This document shows positions 56,801 to 64,000 of a DNA stretch of 64,000 nt, piece by piece. Every line of letters begins with the position of its first letter. The first letter of the stretch is position 1. A model generated the notes under the pieces. That model did no database searches, had not been told where the DNA came from, and saw only the letters and a list, made by a program, of their open reading frames with translations. This DNA comes from Rubellimicrobium roseum. GTDB taxonomy: Bacteria; Pseudomonadota; Alphaproteobacteria; Rhodobacterales; Rhodobacteraceae. The stretch spans positions 33,219 through 97,218 of the forward strand of contig NZ_VDFV01000013.1 of assembly GCF_006152145.1 (NCBI RefSeq). The letters run 5' to 3'. The translations under genes and the position numbers were made by a program.

Positions 56801-57277
56801 TTAACCGGCGGAGGCCGGGAAGGCCTCGGGCCGCGCCTCGCGCGCCATGTGGTCGAGCACGGCGTTGACAAAGCTCTTCTCGCGCCCGCCGGGGTAGAAG
56901 GCGTCGGCCACGTCCACGTATTCGGTGATGACCACGCGGGGCGGCGTGTCGGCCGCGACCAGCTCGGCTCCGGCGGCGCGGAACAGCGCGCGCAGCGTCG
57001 GGTCGATGCGGTCGATGGGCCACTTGGCCACCAGCGCCCGGTCGGTCATCTGGTCGATGCGCGCCTGGTGGTTCACCGCCTGCGCGGTGATCTTGCGGAA
57101 CAGGTCCACATGGCCCTCGGCCATCTCGAGGTCGTCCAACGTCTCGCCGAAGCGGTGCGTCTCGAACTCGCGCGTCACGCGGTCGACGCTGGAGCCCGAG
57201 GCTTCCATCTGAAAGAGCGCCTGCACGGCGTAGAGCCGCGCGGCCGAGCGCATCCGGCGCTTGTCCTCGGGGGTCAT
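56801..57277 (-). CDS. nusB: Transcription antitermination factor NusB
   Basis: 158 residues, all-helical RNA-binding factor for rRNA antitermination. MRSAARLYAVQALFQMEA and the C-terminal VVITEYVDVADAFYPGGREKSFVNAVLDHMAR (a typical NusB end) are conserved. ATG 57277 overlaps the ribH stop by 4 bases. Gene order ribBA-ribH-nusB is conserved in alphaproteobacteria. Confidence 0.96.
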   Translation of the reverse strand: MTPEDKRRMRSAARLYAVQALFQMEASGSSVDRVTREFETHRFGETLDDLEMAEGHVDLFRKITAQAVNHQARIDQMTDRALVAKWPIDRIDPTLRALFRAAGAELVAADTPPRVVITEYVDVADAFYPGGREKSFVNAVLDHMAREARPEAFPASAG

Positions 57278-57795
57278 TCGCCGGCTCCGAGTCGCTCGCG
57301 CAGGAAGCCCAGCCCCTTTTCCGGGCGGGCGAAGCGGCGCGAAAGCTGGACGAGGTGCAGCGCCGCCGCGGCCGCGCCGCCGCCCTTGTCCTCGCCCGTG
57401 GGGTCGGCGCGAACGACCGCCTGTTCCTCGGTCTCGACGGTCAGGATGCCGTTGCCGATGCAGTGGCCCTGGAGCCCCAGCAGCGTGAGGCCATGGGCGG
57501 ATTCGTTGATGACGATCTCGAAATGCGGGGTTTCGCCCCGGATGACGCAGCCCAGCGCCACGAAGGCGTGGAAGTCGCCCAGGCGCGCGCCCATGGCAAC
57601 GGCGGCCGGGATCTCGAGCGCGCCGGGCACCTCGACCGTCTCGTGGGTGGCGCCCCAGGCCTCGATCTCGGTCCGCGCGCCCTGAAGGAGGGCGGCGGAG
57701 ATGTCGCGGTAGTAGGGGGAGACGACGATCAGCACCTTGGCGGGCTTGTCGTCGAAGCGGCCCCGTTCGAGGGCTTGGGTCTGCGATCCGGCCAT
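57274..57795 (-). CDS. ribH: 6,7-dimethyl-8-ribityllumazine synthase
   Basis: 173 residues. Condenses ArP with dihydroxybutanone phosphate. Conserved VPGALEIP (56-63), GCVIRGETPHFE (81-92) with the catalytic His, and NGILTVET. ATG 57795 abuts the ribBA stop without a gap. Shares its stop with the nusB start (ATGA). Confidence 0.97.
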   Translation of the reverse strand: MAGSQTQALERGRFDDKPAKVLIVVSPYYRDISAALLQGARTEIEAWGATHETVEVPGALEIPAAVAMGARLGDFHAFVALGCVIRGETPHFEIVINESAHGLTLLGLQGHCIGNGILTVETEEQAVVRADPTGEDKGGGAAAAALHLVQLSRRFARPEKGLGFLRERLGAGE

Positions 57796-58923
57796 TCAGC
57801 CCTCCGTGAGCTTGCGGGTGCCGACGATGTCGAGGCCGTAGGCTTCGAGGCCCACGACGCGCGGCTTGGGGTTGTTGGACAGGAGCACGATGCGCGACAG
57901 GCCCAGCGCCGACAGGATCTGGGCGCCGACGCCGTACTGGCGCAGCGTCTGGGGCGAGGCCTCGGGGCCGGAGCTGAGCTTCATGTGCAGGTCGCGCAGC
58001 AGCACCACGACGCCACGCCCTTCGGCGGCGATGAGGCGCATGGCGTCGCGGAACTCGTCCGACCGGCCCATGGGGCCCGCGCCCGCGAGGTCGAGGAGCG
58101 GGTCGAAGGCGTGCATCCGCACCAGCACGGGTGCGTCGCCCCCGAGGTCGCCCTTGACGAGGGCGATGTGCTCGGCCCCCTGCGTCTCGTCGCTGAAGAC
58201 CCGCAGGGCCCAGTCGCCGCCGAATTCGGAGGCGACGGTCTGCTCGCTCTGAAGGCGCACGAGGTTGTCGTGGCGGCGGCGGTAGGCGATCAGGTCGCTG
58301 ATCGTGCCGATCTTGAGGCCGTGTTTCTGTGCGAAGGCCACCAGCTCGGGCAGGCGCGCCATCGAGCCGTCCTCGCTCATGATCTCGCAGATCACGCCCG
58401 AGGGGTTGAGGCCGGCGAGGCGGGCGATGTCGGTCGCGGCTTCGGTGTGGCCGGCGCGCACGAGCACGCCGCCGTCGCGGGCGCGTAGCGGGAAGATGTG
58501 GCCGGGGGTGGCGATGTCCTGCGGGCCACGGCTGGCGTCGATGGCCACGGCCACGGTGCGGGCGCGGTCATGGGCCGAGATGCCGGTCGAGATACCCTCG
58601 CGCGCCTCGATGGAGACGGTGAAGGCGGTCTCGTGACGGGAATGGTTCTGCGAGGCCATCAGCGGCAGGCCGAGCTGGTCCACGCGGGTGCCGGTCAGCG
58701 TGAGGCAGACGAGGCCGCGCCCGTGCGTCACCATGAAGTTGATCTTTTCGGGGGTCGCCATCTGGGCGGGGATGACGAGGTCGCCCTCGTTCTCGCGGTC
58801 CTCGTGGTCCACCAGGATGAACATGCGGCCGTTGCGCGCGTCCTCGATGATGTCCTCGATGGGCGAGATCGCGTCGGACCAGTCGCGTTCCACGGGTCCG
58901 GGCTGTTCGAAGGCGATGGTCAT
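57796..58923 (-). CDS. ribB: 3,4-dihydroxy-2-butanone-4-phosphate synthase with degenerate GTP-cyclohydrolase-II-like domain
   Basis: 375 residues. The RibB domain (about 20-215) has ILVDHEDRENEGDLV (37-50) and THGRGLVCL, and AGHTEAATDIARLAG, all intact. The C-terminal part (about 220-375) aligns with RibA by position (HIALVKGDLGGDAPVLVRMHAFD, then a short loop), but the three zinc cysteines and the catalytic segment of GTP cyclohydrolase II are missing; only two cysteines remain in the whole protein, both in RibB. So it can supply dihydroxybutanone phosphate but not open GTP. GGGAG precedes ATG 58923. First of ribB-ribH-nusB. Confidence 0.94.
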   Translation of the reverse strand: MTIAFEQPGPVERDWSDAISPIEDIIEDARNGRMFILVDHEDRENEGDLVIPAQMATPEKINFMVTHGRGLVCLTLTGTRVDQLGLPLMASQNHSRHETAFTVSIEAREGISTGISAHDRARTVAVAIDASRGPQDIATPGHIFPLRARDGGVLVRAGHTEAATDIARLAGLNPSGVICEIMSEDGSMARLPELVAFAQKHGLKIGTISDLIAYRRRHDNLVRLQSEQTVASEFGGDWALRVFSDETQGAEHIALVKGDLGGDAPVLVRMHAFDPLLDLAGAGPMGRSDEFRDAMRLIAAEGRGVVVLLRDLHMKLSSGPEASPQTLRQYGVGAQILSALGLSRIVLLSNNPKPRVVGLEAYGLDIVGTRKLTEG

Positions 58924-59016
58924 GGCGTGCGCTCCCTGTCGGGCGGCAGATAGCCGAGGCGGCGCGCGATGGAAAGGGCGCAGGATGTGCGGGCGAGGGG
59001 CCATGCTCCCGCCGGT

Positions 59017-60174
59017 TCAGGCGGCGCCCAGGCGGCGATGCCGGGCGGCGCTGTGGAGCCAGGCCGCGAGGAACAGCGGGGCCGGACTGGTCAGGAAGAG
59101 GACCGCGGCCGGACCCTGGTCGAGCGGCGTGGGTCCGATCGCCAGCGCCAGCGCGTAGACGTACACGACATGGGCCGCAAAGGCCTGGAGCGAATGCTGG
59201 CCGAGGAAGACGAGCGGCCTCCAGGTCGCGATGCCGGTCAGTCCCCGGCCCGCGGCCCTGAGCCATGGGGTCGAGGCGGCCTGGGCGGCAACCAGCAGCC
59301 ACGCGACGACATAGCCGTTCGCGACGAGGGAAAGAAGGTAGATGACGCTGTTGCGCGCCTTGTCGTCGAGAAGCGGCGGAAGCGGGCCGAAGGAGGTCGG
59401 CTTGACGAGGAGGCGTAGCACCGCCAGGGCCACGATCACGCCCAGGGCCGCCCAGACCGGGCCCTGCCGGTCCGGTCGCAGGAGCGTCGGGGCGGGATTG
59501 CGCCCCGTGGCGACCAGATGTCCCAGGGCCATCCCGACCACGAAGACAAGCTGCCAGCCCATCAGGTCGAAGAAGATCCCGATCGGCAGATCGGAAAGGT
59601 TGCGCGGCAGCCACGCCTCGATCCGGCTCATGAACCAGCCGCCGAGGCCGCCCTGCGCCATGAGCCAGAGGGCGCCGCTGGCCGCCAGGATCGGGAAGAG
59701 GCGCCCCCGCCACATCCACCGCAGCAGTCCGGGCGAGACCGCCATGAAGACCACGTACATCGGCAGGATATCGAGAAAGTCGAGGTCGGCCACCAGGCCC
59801 AGCGCCAGCGCCGTCATCATCGCGGGATGCTCCATGACGGGCGCAAGGAGCGGCACCGACCGTCCCAAGGCAAGCGCGGCCAGCGCGAGCGCGAGCAGCG
59901 CGAGGACCGTCGCCGCATGGTAGGCGTAGACGGTGCGCACGCGGTCCAGCATCGACCGGGTCATGCGGGAGGCGCCATCGCGGGCCAGGATGCGCGTGTA
60001 GACGAGGCCGGCGACCAGACCCGAGAGCAGCACGAAGCCGTGCGCCGCGTCCGCCCAGCTCACGTCGTGATGGTCGAGCCGGCCGAGGCCCGAGCGCAGG
60101 ACGGCGTTGACGTGCGCCTCCATCATCAGGATCAGGAACAGGCCACGCAGGCCGTCGAGGGACTGATAGCGCAT
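59017..60174 (-). CDS. OpgC-like membrane acyltransferase
   Basis: 385 residues with about ten transmembrane helices. The OpgC hallmark begins at the N-terminus (RYQSLDGLRGLFLILMMEAHV). OpgC succinylates periplasmic glucans in Rhizobiales and Rhodobacter; here the substrate is inferred. Separated by 93 bases from the ribB start on the same strand and by 303 bases from the upstream membrane gene, so it interrupts the minus-strand riboflavin set. No opgG/opgH gene is in view. Confidence 0.9.
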   Translation of the reverse strand: MRYQSLDGLRGLFLILMMEAHVNAVLRSGLGRLDHHDVSWADAAHGFVLLSGLVAGLVYTRILARDGASRMTRSMLDRVRTVYAYHAATVLALLALALAALALGRSVPLLAPVMEHPAMMTALALGLVADLDFLDILPMYVVFMAVSPGLLRWMWRGRLFPILAASGALWLMAQGGLGGWFMSRIEAWLPRNLSDLPIGIFFDLMGWQLVFVVGMALGHLVATGRNPAPTLLRPDRQGPVWAALGVIVALAVLRLLVKPTSFGPLPPLLDDKARNSVIYLLSLVANGYVVAWLLVAAQAASTPWLRAAGRGLTGIATWRPLVFLGQHSLQAFAAHVVYVYALALAIGPTPLDQGPAAVLFLTSPAPLFLAAWLHSAARHRRLGAA

Positions 60175-60477
60175 CGGGATCTCCGGCCGTTGCCCGGGAG
60201 GTCGGCGGACGACATCCGGCGCATCCCCGGATCGGCTTACTTCGCGCGGGATGATCTCTCAACCCGCAGCTCGGACCTCGAACTTGAGAGAGCCGGCGGC
60301 CCCTTGGGTGGCGCGGAACGATGGGAGCGGTCGGCCGGTTGCGGGCAGGCGGCGGGCGCGCAGGATGGACCTCGCCCCGTGGTCCGGGGCCGCTTGACGG
60401 CAGATCGGGCCGGGACGCTCGCCAGACTCACCGTCTCGCAGACGGCCGGGGGCCGCAGGGCGCGCTCGGCCGGGGCC
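60175..60477. other. Intergenic gap between OpgC-like gene and membrane gene
   Basis: 303 bases with no gene recognised. A weak inverted pair CTCTCAA ... TTGAGAG (about 60256-60290) is the only structure seen. It probably carries the OpgC-like gene's promoter. Confidence 0.5.
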
Positions 60478-61227
60478 TCAGGCAGCCTGCGCCCGCGCGG
60501 CTGGCGACGTCTCGGGCGTGCCGTTGCCATCGAGGCCGCCCAGCACCTCGCGTCCGGCGACGTAGTTCCAGGTCTGATAGGCCAGGAGCAGGACGAGCCC
60601 CAGGAGAGGGTGGAGGACCGCCAGGACCTTGCCCAGCGCCAGCGTCATCAGGAGGAGGGTGAGGAAGAGGCTGGCCTCGCGGCGCGACAGAAGCTCCTGC
60701 AGCGTCCAGGCCTCGGCCGGGCGCAGGCCCAAGGCAGCGGCCGAGCCCAGCCAGAAGACGTTCAGAACGGCGAGGAGCGCCGCTGCCTCGGCGTAAAGAG
60801 CAAGGCCGGTCTGGGCGACCCGCCAGGTTTCCGGCAGGTTGGCGTCGACAGGGGCCGGACCGCCGGGCAGGAGGGCGTTCATCAGCGCCTGAGCCCCGGC
60901 CAGCGCCAAGGCGGGCAGGAGGAGCGGACGCGCGATGTCCCAGATCTCGGTCAGGCTGCGCCGGCCCCGCCCGTCGGCCATGAGGATGAGGTTCGACACC
61001 GTGACGGCCGGAAGGATGGCCAGCGCGGTGAGGACGCCCGCGGCGGCGATCTCGCCCGGTCCCCAAAGAAGGTGGCGCGCGGCCTCGCCCAGCGCGCCCA
61101 AGGTCAGGATGGCGGTCGCGAGCGCGAGGAAAGCCATCGGCGTTGCCAGCAGCAGCGACGCGGCCTGTCGGGTCCAGCGCAGGGCCCAGCCCTTCTTGGG
61201 GGGATGCGGGCCGAGTCGGGTCGCCAT
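60478..61227 (-). CDS. Membrane protein of unknown function
   Basis: 249 residues, about five or six transmembrane helices with Trp/Arg at the interfaces. The N-terminus is short and basic (HPPKKGWALRW), and hydrophobic segments lie at about 20-45, 62-85, 96-115, 135-160 and 185-220. No conserved motif I can name. Located between the OpgC-like gene and the GHNGGP protein gene; strand is shared with the riboflavin genes. Confidence 0.7.
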   Translation of the reverse strand: MATRLGPHPPKKGWALRWTRQAASLLLATPMAFLALATAILTLGALGEAARHLLWGPGEIAAAGVLTALAILPAVTVSNLILMADGRGRRSLTEIWDIARPLLLPALALAGAQALMNALLPGGPAPVDANLPETWRVAQTGLALYAEAAALLAVLNVFWLGSAAALGLRPAEAWTLQELLSRREASLFLTLLLMTLALGKVLAVLHPLLGLVLLLAYQTWNYVAGREVLGGLDGNGTPETSPAARAQAA

Positions 61228-61352
61228 GGGCCGTCCTTTCGCGTTGCCGGAACGCCGCGGGTCGCCGGAAGGCGAGCGCGAATTGAGGGCGGCTCAGACG
61301 AGGTCATTGCGGCCGTTTTGTGGCGATCGCGCGGGGGTGATCGGGCAGGGCG

Positions 61353-61925
61353 TCAGGGCTGCGGGGCGAAGTAGGCGTCGCCGGCGAGGACTCCGGCAAG
61401 GCCCCCGGCCGCGACCCAGTCCCGTTCGAGCGCGGTGTCGGCCACGAGGAGGACCGCGTCGCCGGGCAGGCGCCGGGTGCGAAGGAGGGCCTTGAGGTCG
61501 TTGCGCAGGGCGGGCCAGGAGGCGAGCGCGGGCGGCGCGGCCTGGGCGGCGTCGAGTGGCGCGCGGGCCAGGAGGGCCGAAGGGGCGAGCGGCGGCTGGG
61601 CCAGGCCCACGCGGTCGCAGGCGACCAGAGCCATAAGGCGCGCGTGGCGGTCCTCGGGCAGGGGATCGGTCGCGCGCAGGAGGCGCAGCGCGTTCGAGGA
61701 GAACAGGAAGCCGATCAGGTCGCGCCCGGTGCTGGCGCGCAAGCCCGCATAGGTGCGGTATGGAAGGCCCAGCTCGCGGGCTCGGGCCACACGCAGGCGC
61801 ACGACCTCGACCGGAAGGGTGGGCAGGAGATCCGTGCGGGCGCGCGTCCAGCAGTGACGGCGCCAGGCGGTGCCCTCGTCGAGCGAGGGTCCGCCGTTGT
61901 GGCCGGGGCCGGGCGTCAGCCCCAT
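61353..61925 (-). CDS. Conserved protein with N-terminal GPGHNGGPS motif
   Basis: 190 residues. N-terminal GPGHNGGPS followed by TAWRRHCWTRARTDLLP is a signature I associate with an uncharacterised Rhodobacteraceae family; the remainder is Ala/Leu/Arg-rich with no catalytic pattern. The start overlaps the ribE stop by 10 bases, so it is translated with ribE. It is probably part of the same operon, but nothing ties it to flavin synthesis. Confidence 0.75.
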   Translation of the reverse strand: MGLTPGPGHNGGPSLDEGTAWRRHCWTRARTDLLPTLPVEVVRLRVARARELGLPYRTYAGLRASTGRDLIGFLFSSNALRLLRATDPLPEDRHARLMALVACDRVGLAQPPLAPSALLARAPLDAAQAAPPALASWPALRNDLKALLRTRRLPGDAVLLVADTALERDWVAAGGLAGVLAGDAYFAPQP

Positions 61926-62512
61926 TCCCGCAGCCGCGCCACGTAGCGGGCCATGGTGTCCACCTCGAGGTTCACGGGCTGGCCTTCCTGAAGGCTCCCC
62001 CAGGTCGTCACCTCCTTGGTGTGGGGGATCAGGTTCACGCCGAACTCGGCGCCCTCGACCTCGTTGACGGTGAGCGAGATGCCGTCGAGCGCGACCGAGC
62101 CCTTGGGGGCGATGAACTTCGCGAGCTGATCGGGCGCCCGCAGGCGGACGCGGGTCGAGTCGCCCTCGCCGCGGAGCGAGACGATCCGCGCCACGCCGTC
62201 CACATGGCCCGAGACGATGTGGCCTCCCAACTCGTCTCCCACCTTCAGCGCGCGTTCGAGGTTGATGCGCTTGCCGGGCTCCCAGGTGCCGAGATTGGTC
62301 TTGCCCACGGATTCGGCCGAGACCTGCACCTCGAACCAGGGGCGCGGCTCGTGGCCCTTGGCGACGACCGTGAGGCAGACGCCGTCGCAGGCGATCGAGG
62401 CGCCGATGTCGATGCGGTCCACGTCGTAACGGGTCGCGATGCGGGCGCGCAGGTCGCCTTGGGCTTCGGTGGCGAGGATCTCGCCCTGGTCGGTGACGAT
62501 GCCGGTGAACAT
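61916..62512 (-). CDS. ribE: Riboflavin synthase alpha subunit
   Basis: 198 residues, two lumazine-binding repeats (about 1-97 and 98-190). MFTGIVTDQGEI is the usual N-terminus and GASIACDGVCLTVV and GSVALDGISLTVNEV are the two repeat motifs. Dismutates two lumazines to riboflavin and ArP. No FMN riboswitch is visible in the 102 bases upstream. Not adjacent to ribB/ribH here: four kilobases of other genes intervene. Confidence 0.96.
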   Translation of the reverse strand: MFTGIVTDQGEILATEAQGDLRARIATRYDVDRIDIGASIACDGVCLTVVAKGHEPRPWFEVQVSAESVGKTNLGTWEPGKRINLERALKVGDELGGHIVSGHVDGVARIVSLRGEGDSTRVRLRAPDQLAKFIAPKGSVALDGISLTVNEVEGAEFGVNLIPHTKEVTTWGSLQEGQPVNLEVDTMARYVARLREWG

Positions 62513-62614
62513 GGGATGGGCCCTCCGCGCCCGTTGCTAGACTGGCGGAAAGAGGGACGCAACCGTGAGCGGCGCGCGCTTGACCCCGTGAATCGGAGCG
62601 GCGAGATTCGGGGG

Positions 62615-63081
<467 letters not shown>

Positions 63082-63085
<4 letters not shown>

Positions 63086-63282
63086 CGGCGCTTCTTGCCC
63101 ATGGAGCGCGCCATCTCGGCGGCCGCGCGGATCTCCTCGGCGATCTCCTCGGCCTCTTCGGGGTCGAAGTCGAGCGGCAGTTCGATCCCGCCCTCGGCCT
63201 CGACGTAGATGCGGACCATGCCCATCGACGTGGGCCCGATCTGGAGGTTGGCGGCGACCTCGCTTTCCTTGTCGATCCCCAT
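63082..63282 (-). CDS. Small acidic conserved protein (DUF6324-like)
   Basis: 66 residues from ATG 63282 with AGGAGG just upstream; the frame to 63339 is not coding. Contains SEVAANLQIGPTSMGMVRIYVEAEGGIELPLDFDPEEAEEIAEEI in two shorter stretches of conserved sequence, which I associate with a small Rhodobacterales family. Function unknown. Convergent with mmcB (4-base overlap) and adjacent to tRNA-His. Confidence 0.78.
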
Positions 63283-63383
63283 GGGTCCCTCCTTCGGCTG
63301 CGCTGCCCTGGGGTTAGCGCGGGGGGCAGGGGGCGGCAAGGGTCTTGCATTCGCCCAAAGGTGGCGTTAGGTCCCGGGTCAGT

Positions 63384-63460
63384 GCCGACATAGCTCAGTT
63401 GGTTAGAGCACCAGATTGTGGATCTGGGGGTCCCCCGTTCGAGCCGGGGTGTCGGTACCA
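63384..63460 (+). tRNA. tRNA-His (anticodon GTG), without encoded G-1
   Basis: 77 nt with CCA. Acceptor GCCGACA pairs with TGTCGGT (G1-U72 wobble), discriminator A73, D arm TAGCTCAGTTGGTTAGAGCA, anticodon stem CCAGA/TCTGG with loop TTGTGGA, T arm CCCCGTTCGAGCCGGGG. The base at -1 is T, not G; A73 replaces the usual C73. This matches the alphaproteobacterial G-1-less tRNA-His. Confidence 0.96.
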
Positions 63461-64000
63461 TTCAGGGACAATGTTTCCTGAGCTTTGGTCCTCCGAGCGA
63501 CAGCGCTGTACATCGATGTATGCAAGCCGGTTTCTGGCGGCCCGCCGGAACGGACGTTTGCACACAAGAGAGCCGCTTTCTTTGATCTCGCATTTCCGTG
63601 TCGCAATTCTCGAACGGGTGTCCTGTTCAGGACGGTTCTGATCTTGTGACCGCCCCCCGACGGCATTGGCGCGCCGAGGTGGGTCAGCGACGATCCACAA
63701 GGGGGAGTGGTCACGTCATCGGAGACTTCTCGGCCGGACGACAGATCCCGGATGCCGGGGACGCGCTCTTCCGACCTGGACATGACCGATGGGTCCTGCG
63801 GGGCCGTTGACGCGCCGGCAGGCCGGAGCGCGGAAAAATGGTCCATTTTCGCCATGATTGATTCCGATTGGTAGCAGATTGGAGCCCCAACAATGACGCA
63901 GCAGCCGAGGGGTGGGAGCGTGGACGACTGTAGGTTCAGGACCCATTGATCTGCTCGCTCCCGCTGTGACGGTGTGATTCAAGCTCCCGGTCTGAGGGGG
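63461..64000. other. Terminal stretch without a recognised gene
   Basis: 540 bases after tRNA-His. Several short frames exist but none reads like a protein family. GC content drops around 63460-63620 and 63830-63960 compared with the window, which suggests acquired or decayed DNA. The sequence may belong to a gene or element beyond the window edge. Confidence 0.4.

Noticed and set aside
56253..56804. 183-codon plus-strand frame in the pseudoazurin-nusB gap
   Set aside because: Mixed low-information sequence with no family features, opposite a promoter region.
62513..62614. Possible FMN riboswitch ahead of ribE
   Set aside because: None of the RFN element's conserved segments could be found.

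Overview
The window is high-GC (near 70%) chromosomal DNA of an alphaproteobacterium, most likely a Rhodobacteraceae member. Evidence: the nrdR-ribD and ribBA-ribH-nusB gene sets, a cdd-deoA-deoB-add-upp salvage operon, MmcB, TspO, pseudoazurin, GHNGGP-type conserved proteins, GTG/ATG starts inside 4-nt stop-start overlaps, and a tRNA-His with no encoded G-1. Genus is not resolvable by eye. I see no prophage, CRISPR array or intact insertion sequence.

Layout. 1-6.5 kb: the end of a polysaccharide-export lipoprotein gene, then two divergent units that each pair a family-1-like glycoside hydrolase with an aldo-keto reductase, and a tiny DnaJ-type zinc protein. 6.5-7.05 kb: non-coding DNA with copy A of a dispersed repeat. 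7.05-11.6 kb: tightly overlapping nucleoside salvage operon. 11.6-14.3 kb: a SPOR protein, an unknown membrane protein, and a DMT-permease pseudogene. 14.2-22.0 kb: beta-oxidation cluster (FadJ, unknown small protein, FadA, GST, acyl-CoA dehydrogenase) under two tandem MerR regulators. 22.1-28.4 kb: two hotdog thioesterases, MATE exporter, PyrD, DUF952, 5'-nucleotidase, SRAP abasic-site protein, tRNA-Gly. 28.4-31.3 kb: TspO, XRE regulator divergent from a fatty-acid desaturase, DUF983. 31.4-33.5 kb: EF-hand protein, ECF sigma factor, putative anti-sigma factor and periplasmic sensor-like protein. 33.5-38.2 kb: PPK2, ArgF, ArgD, DTD, PfkB sugar kinase. 38.2-44.05 kb: six-gene envelope/stress cluster (zinc-ribbon membrane protein, SPFH-GYF, DUF2927 lipoprotein, TelA, XpaC-like, small membrane protein). 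44.2-50.8 kb: RluB-type pseudouridine synthase with a very long basic tail, TadA, DnaG, RpoD. 50.8-54.1 kb: unknown membrane protein, repeat copy B, RmuC, DUF1232. 54.2-62.5 kb: riboflavin genes split over both strands, with pseudoazurin, NusB, an OpgC-like protein and two unknowns between them. 62.6-64 kb: MmcB, a small acidic protein, tRNA-His, and a tail without a recognisable gene.

Regulation readable in the sequence: Crp/Fnr-type TTGAY-N4-RTCAA boxes ahead of PPK2 and pseudoazurin, suggesting oxygen or nitrogen-oxide control; six GANTC (CcrM) sites within 81 bp ahead of rpoD; a 17-bp stem-loop that would bury the ribosome binding site of the membrane gene after rpoD; and a perfect palindrome ahead of the first fad MerR gene. 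The most promising new material is the two-copy intergenic repeat with conserved hairpins, the GANTC cluster, the ribosome-site-burying hairpin, and the TelA/XpaC/SPFH cluster.
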